The notes beneath the pieces are model-generated. The model was not told where the DNA came from. It worked only from the letters and a program-made list of their open reading frames with translations, and did no database searches. This document shows, piece after piece, positions 46,899 to 48,949 of a stretch of DNA of 48,949 bases (positions within the stretch are counted from its first letter, which is position 1; each line of letters opens with the position of its first letter). The translations under genes were made by a program, and so were the position numbers. Location of the stretch: contig JANQLO010000065.1 of the NCBI GenBank assembly GCA_028280505.1, positions 1-48,949 of the forward strand. The letters run 5' to 3'. Source of the DNA: Chromatiales bacterium (GTDB lineage Bacteria > Pseudomonadota > Gammaproteobacteria > Chromatiales > Chromatiaceae).

Positions 46899-48854
46899 AT
46901 GAACACACGGCATACAGACGATAACGGCGAAATTCTTTGGCAGCCGTCGGCTGAATTCGCGAGTACCTGTCAAATGGCCGACTTTATGACCTATGTCGGC
47001 CGCGAAAAGGATCGCGTGTTTAACGATTACGAGACCTTGTGGCGGTGGTCGATCAGAGAGCGTGCCGATTTTTGGGCCAGCCTCTGGCGCTATACCGATG
47101 TGATCGCAGCAACGCCCTGGCAGAGGGTGTTGGACAACGGCGATGCCATGCCGGGGGCATCCTGGTTTCCGGGTGCTCGTCTGAACTTTGCCGAAAATCT
47201 GCTGCGTTTTCGTGATGATCGTTGTGCAATCGTTTTTCGGGGTGAGGATGGCGAGGAATTTCGGTACAGCTATGCCGAGTTGTACCGCCAGGTTGCCGGA
47301 CTGGCTGCATCGTTGCATGCATTGGGAATCAATCCTGGCGATCGGGTCGCGGCAATTCTGCCGAACATACCTCAGGCGGTCGTTGCCATGTTGGCAACCG
47401 CCTGGCTCGGTGCGACCTGGTCATCCTGTTCACCCGACTTCGGTGTCCAAGGCATCCTGGACCGCTTCGGCCAGATTGCGCCCAAGCTATTGATCGCGAC
47501 CGACGGCTATCGATTCAAGGGTCGTGTTATCGATATCCGAGACAAAGTCGAATCGGTCCTGAAAGAATTACCACGTTGCCAACATCGGCTACTGATCGAT
47601 TGGCAGGATTGCGGTACCTTGCCGGAGACACTCGACTGGGACGGGTTGGTCGCCAACGCGGATGATCCGCCACCGTTCGCCCAACTGGCATTCGATCACC
47701 CGCTGTATATCCTGTTTTCTTCCGGTACGACCGGCAAACCCAAGTGTATCGCGCATGGCGCGGGCGGCACGCTGCTACAACATTTGAAGGAGCACCGGCT
47801 GCATTGCGATCTGGGGCGCGACGATACCCTGTTCTATTTCACGACATGTGGTTGGATGATGTGGAACTGGCTGGTTTCGGGCCTGGCGAGTGGTGCGACT
47901 TTGGTGCTGTTCGACGGTAGTCCGTTTCATCCGGCCCCGGATGTGCTTTGGCGTATGGCCGATGCCCTCGGCGTCACGGTATTCGGAACCAGTGCAAAGT
48001 ATGTGTCGGCACAGGAAAAGGCCGGTGTGGCGGTTATCGATGAGTTGCCCTTGACGGGACTACGCAGCATATTGTCCACCGGATCGCCATTGGCCCCCGA
48101 ATCATTCGATTACCTGTTGCAGCAGATCAAGCCCGGGGTGCAGATATGCTCGATCTCCGGCGGTACGGACATCGTCTCGTGTTTCGCGCTCGGCAATCCC
48201 TTACTGCCGGTACGGCGTGGCCAATTGCAGTGTCGAGGCCTTGGCATGGCTGTCGCGGTCTATGACGCGCAGGGCAACGCCGTGGTCAACGAACCAGGCG
48301 AACTGGTCTGCACCAAATCGTTCCCCTGCATGCCGGTCGGATTTTGGAATGATCCGGACGGCAGTCGCTATCACGCGGCCTATTTCGAACGATTCCCGAA
48401 TGTCTGGACCCATGGCGACTGGACCGTGCTTACCCGGGGTGGTGGACTGGTCATCGAAGGTCGTTCCGATGCGGTACTCAATCCCGGTGGCGTGCGAATC
48501 GGCACTGCCGAGATTTATCGCCAGGTTGAACGTTTGCCGCAGATCAAAGAAAGCGTCTGCGTCGGTCAACCGTGGGATGGCGACGTCAGGATATTGCTTT
48601 TCGTGGTGTTGAACGAGGGTGTCGTTCTGGATGAATCTTTGGAAGCGATTATCCGCAAGACGCTGCGTGAAAATGCCAGCCCGCGGCATGTCCCGGCCAA
48701 GATCCTTGCGGTGAGCGACGTGCCACGCACGCGCAGCGGGAAGCTGTCGGAAATCGCGGTACGGGACACAGTGGCCGGGAAGCCGCTCTCGAATACCGAG
48801 GCTTTATCGAATCCCGAGGTATTGGAACAGTACCGTAATCGGACAGGGCACTAG
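46899..48854 (+). CDS. Acetoacetyl-CoA synthetase (acetoacetate-CoA ligase)
   Basis: This 651-residue adenylate-forming ligase activates acetoacetate to acetoacetyl-CoA. The family start pattern (ILWQPSAEFASTCQMADFM) and WFPGARLNFAENLL separate it from acetyl-CoA synthetase. The phosphate loop is SSGTTGKPKCIAHG, the hinge region is GRSDAVLNPGGVRIGTAEIY and the catalytic Lys is in PRTRSGKLSEIAV. It probably feeds use of ketone bodies or polyhydroxybutyrate breakdown products. The start at 46899 follows AGGAT. The MITE-like repeat ends 26 bases upstream and may overlap its promoter. Confidence 0.94.
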   Translation: MNTRHTDDNGEILWQPSAEFASTCQMADFMTYVGREKDRVFNDYETLWRWSIRERADFWASLWRYTDVIAATPWQRVLDNGDAMPGASWFPGARLNFAENLLRFRDDRCAIVFRGEDGEEFRYSYAELYRQVAGLAASLHALGINPGDRVAAILPNIPQAVVAMLATAWLGATWSSCSPDFGVQGILDRFGQIAPKLLIATDGYRFKGRVIDIRDKVESVLKELPRCQHRLLIDWQDCGTLPETLDWDGLVANADDPPPFAQLAFDHPLYILFSSGTTGKPKCIAHGAGGTLLQHLKEHRLHCDLGRDDTLFYFTTCGWMMWNWLVSGLASGATLVLFDGSPFHPAPDVLWRMADALGVTVFGTSAKYVSAQEKAGVAVIDELPLTGLRSILSTGSPLAPESFDYLLQQIKPGVQICSISGGTDIVSCFALGNPLLPVRRGQLQCRGLGMAVAVYDAQGNAVVNEPGELVCTKSFPCMPVGFWNDPDGSRYHAAYFERFPNVWTHGDWTVLTRGGGLVIEGRSDAVLNPGGVRIGTAEIYRQVERLPQIKESVCVGQPWDGDVRILLFVVLNEGVVLDESLEAIIRKTLRENASPRHVPAKILAVSDVPRTRSGKLSEIAVRDTVAGKPLSNTEALSNPEVLEQYRNRTGH

Positions 48855-48949
48855 CAGGCTGTTGAAAATGGCCTGACTTTTACGACCAAGCTAGCGAATA
48901 GATCAATTTGCAGGTTGGCAAACGCGACGCAAGCGCCCCTATTGCCGCC
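48855..48949. other. Window end: possible insertion-sequence or repeat boundary
   Basis: The 95 bases after the synthetase hold no gene. They begin AGCAGGCTGTTGAAAA, a sequence reminiscent of terminal repeats of some insertion sequences, but the second end is outside the window and nothing more can be said. Confidence 0.2.

Overview
The window reads as a chromosomal segment of a gammaproteobacterium, probably a sulfur-oxidising member of the Chromatiales or a relative. This rests on gene order and content: hrcA-grpE-dnaK-dnaJ-(glutaredoxin)-dapB, lapA-lapB-pyrF, nadK-recN, a homo-oligomeric ATP sulfurylase (sat) and a TauE/SafE-type exporter. No rRNA, tRNA, CRISPR array, phage or intact insertion sequence was recognised. 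Assignment below class level is inference.

Layout. (1) 1-5.4 kb: an AcrR/TtgR-type repressor divergent from a two-gene RND efflux operon (lipoprotein adaptor and inner-membrane pump). The intergenic DNA carries two matched promoter-operators. (2) 5.7-6.3 kb: a secreted Gly/Pro/Phe-rich protein reminiscent of sulfur-globule envelope proteins. (3) 6.4-13.4 kb, minus strand: an EAL c-di-GMP phosphodiesterase response regulator, a receiver protein with an unusual C-terminus, and a 1599-residue multi-PAS hybrid histidine kinase ending in REC-Hpt. (4) 14-19.3 kb: a copper-uptake operon made of a DUF2946-like protein, an OprC/NosA-type TonB-dependent receptor with a CxxxM motif, its own ExbB-ExbD-TonB, and an MFS transporter. 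(5) 19.4-25.2 kb: acs and a LysR regulator on the minus strand, divergent from acnB. (6) 25.4-28.4 kb: four unrecognised membrane proteins and a TSUP exporter. (7) 28.7-31.4 kb: nadK-recN on the minus strand. (8) 31.5-36.7 kb: the heat-shock chaperone genes with sigma-32-type promoters. (9) 36.7-39.6 kb: a periplasmic DUF4124-glutaredoxin, dapB overlapping a lipoprotein gene, and an SDR oxidoreductase with a small Cys/His-containing partner. (10) 39.7-43.1 kb: an orphan FliK-like protein, then lapA-lapB-pyrF. (11) 43.3-48.9 kb: sat, a Nudix ADP-ribose pyrophosphatase behind a strong terminator, an aminotransferase, a 98-bp MITE-like inverted repeat and acetoacetyl-CoA synthetase.

The loci most likely to repay experiment are the self-contained copper TonB system, the paired operators of the efflux locus, the sulfur-globule-like protein, the EAL/REC/hybrid-kinase relay and the MITE-like element. 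Most of the remainder is conserved housekeeping. I did not find a clear-cut novel defence or mobile system.
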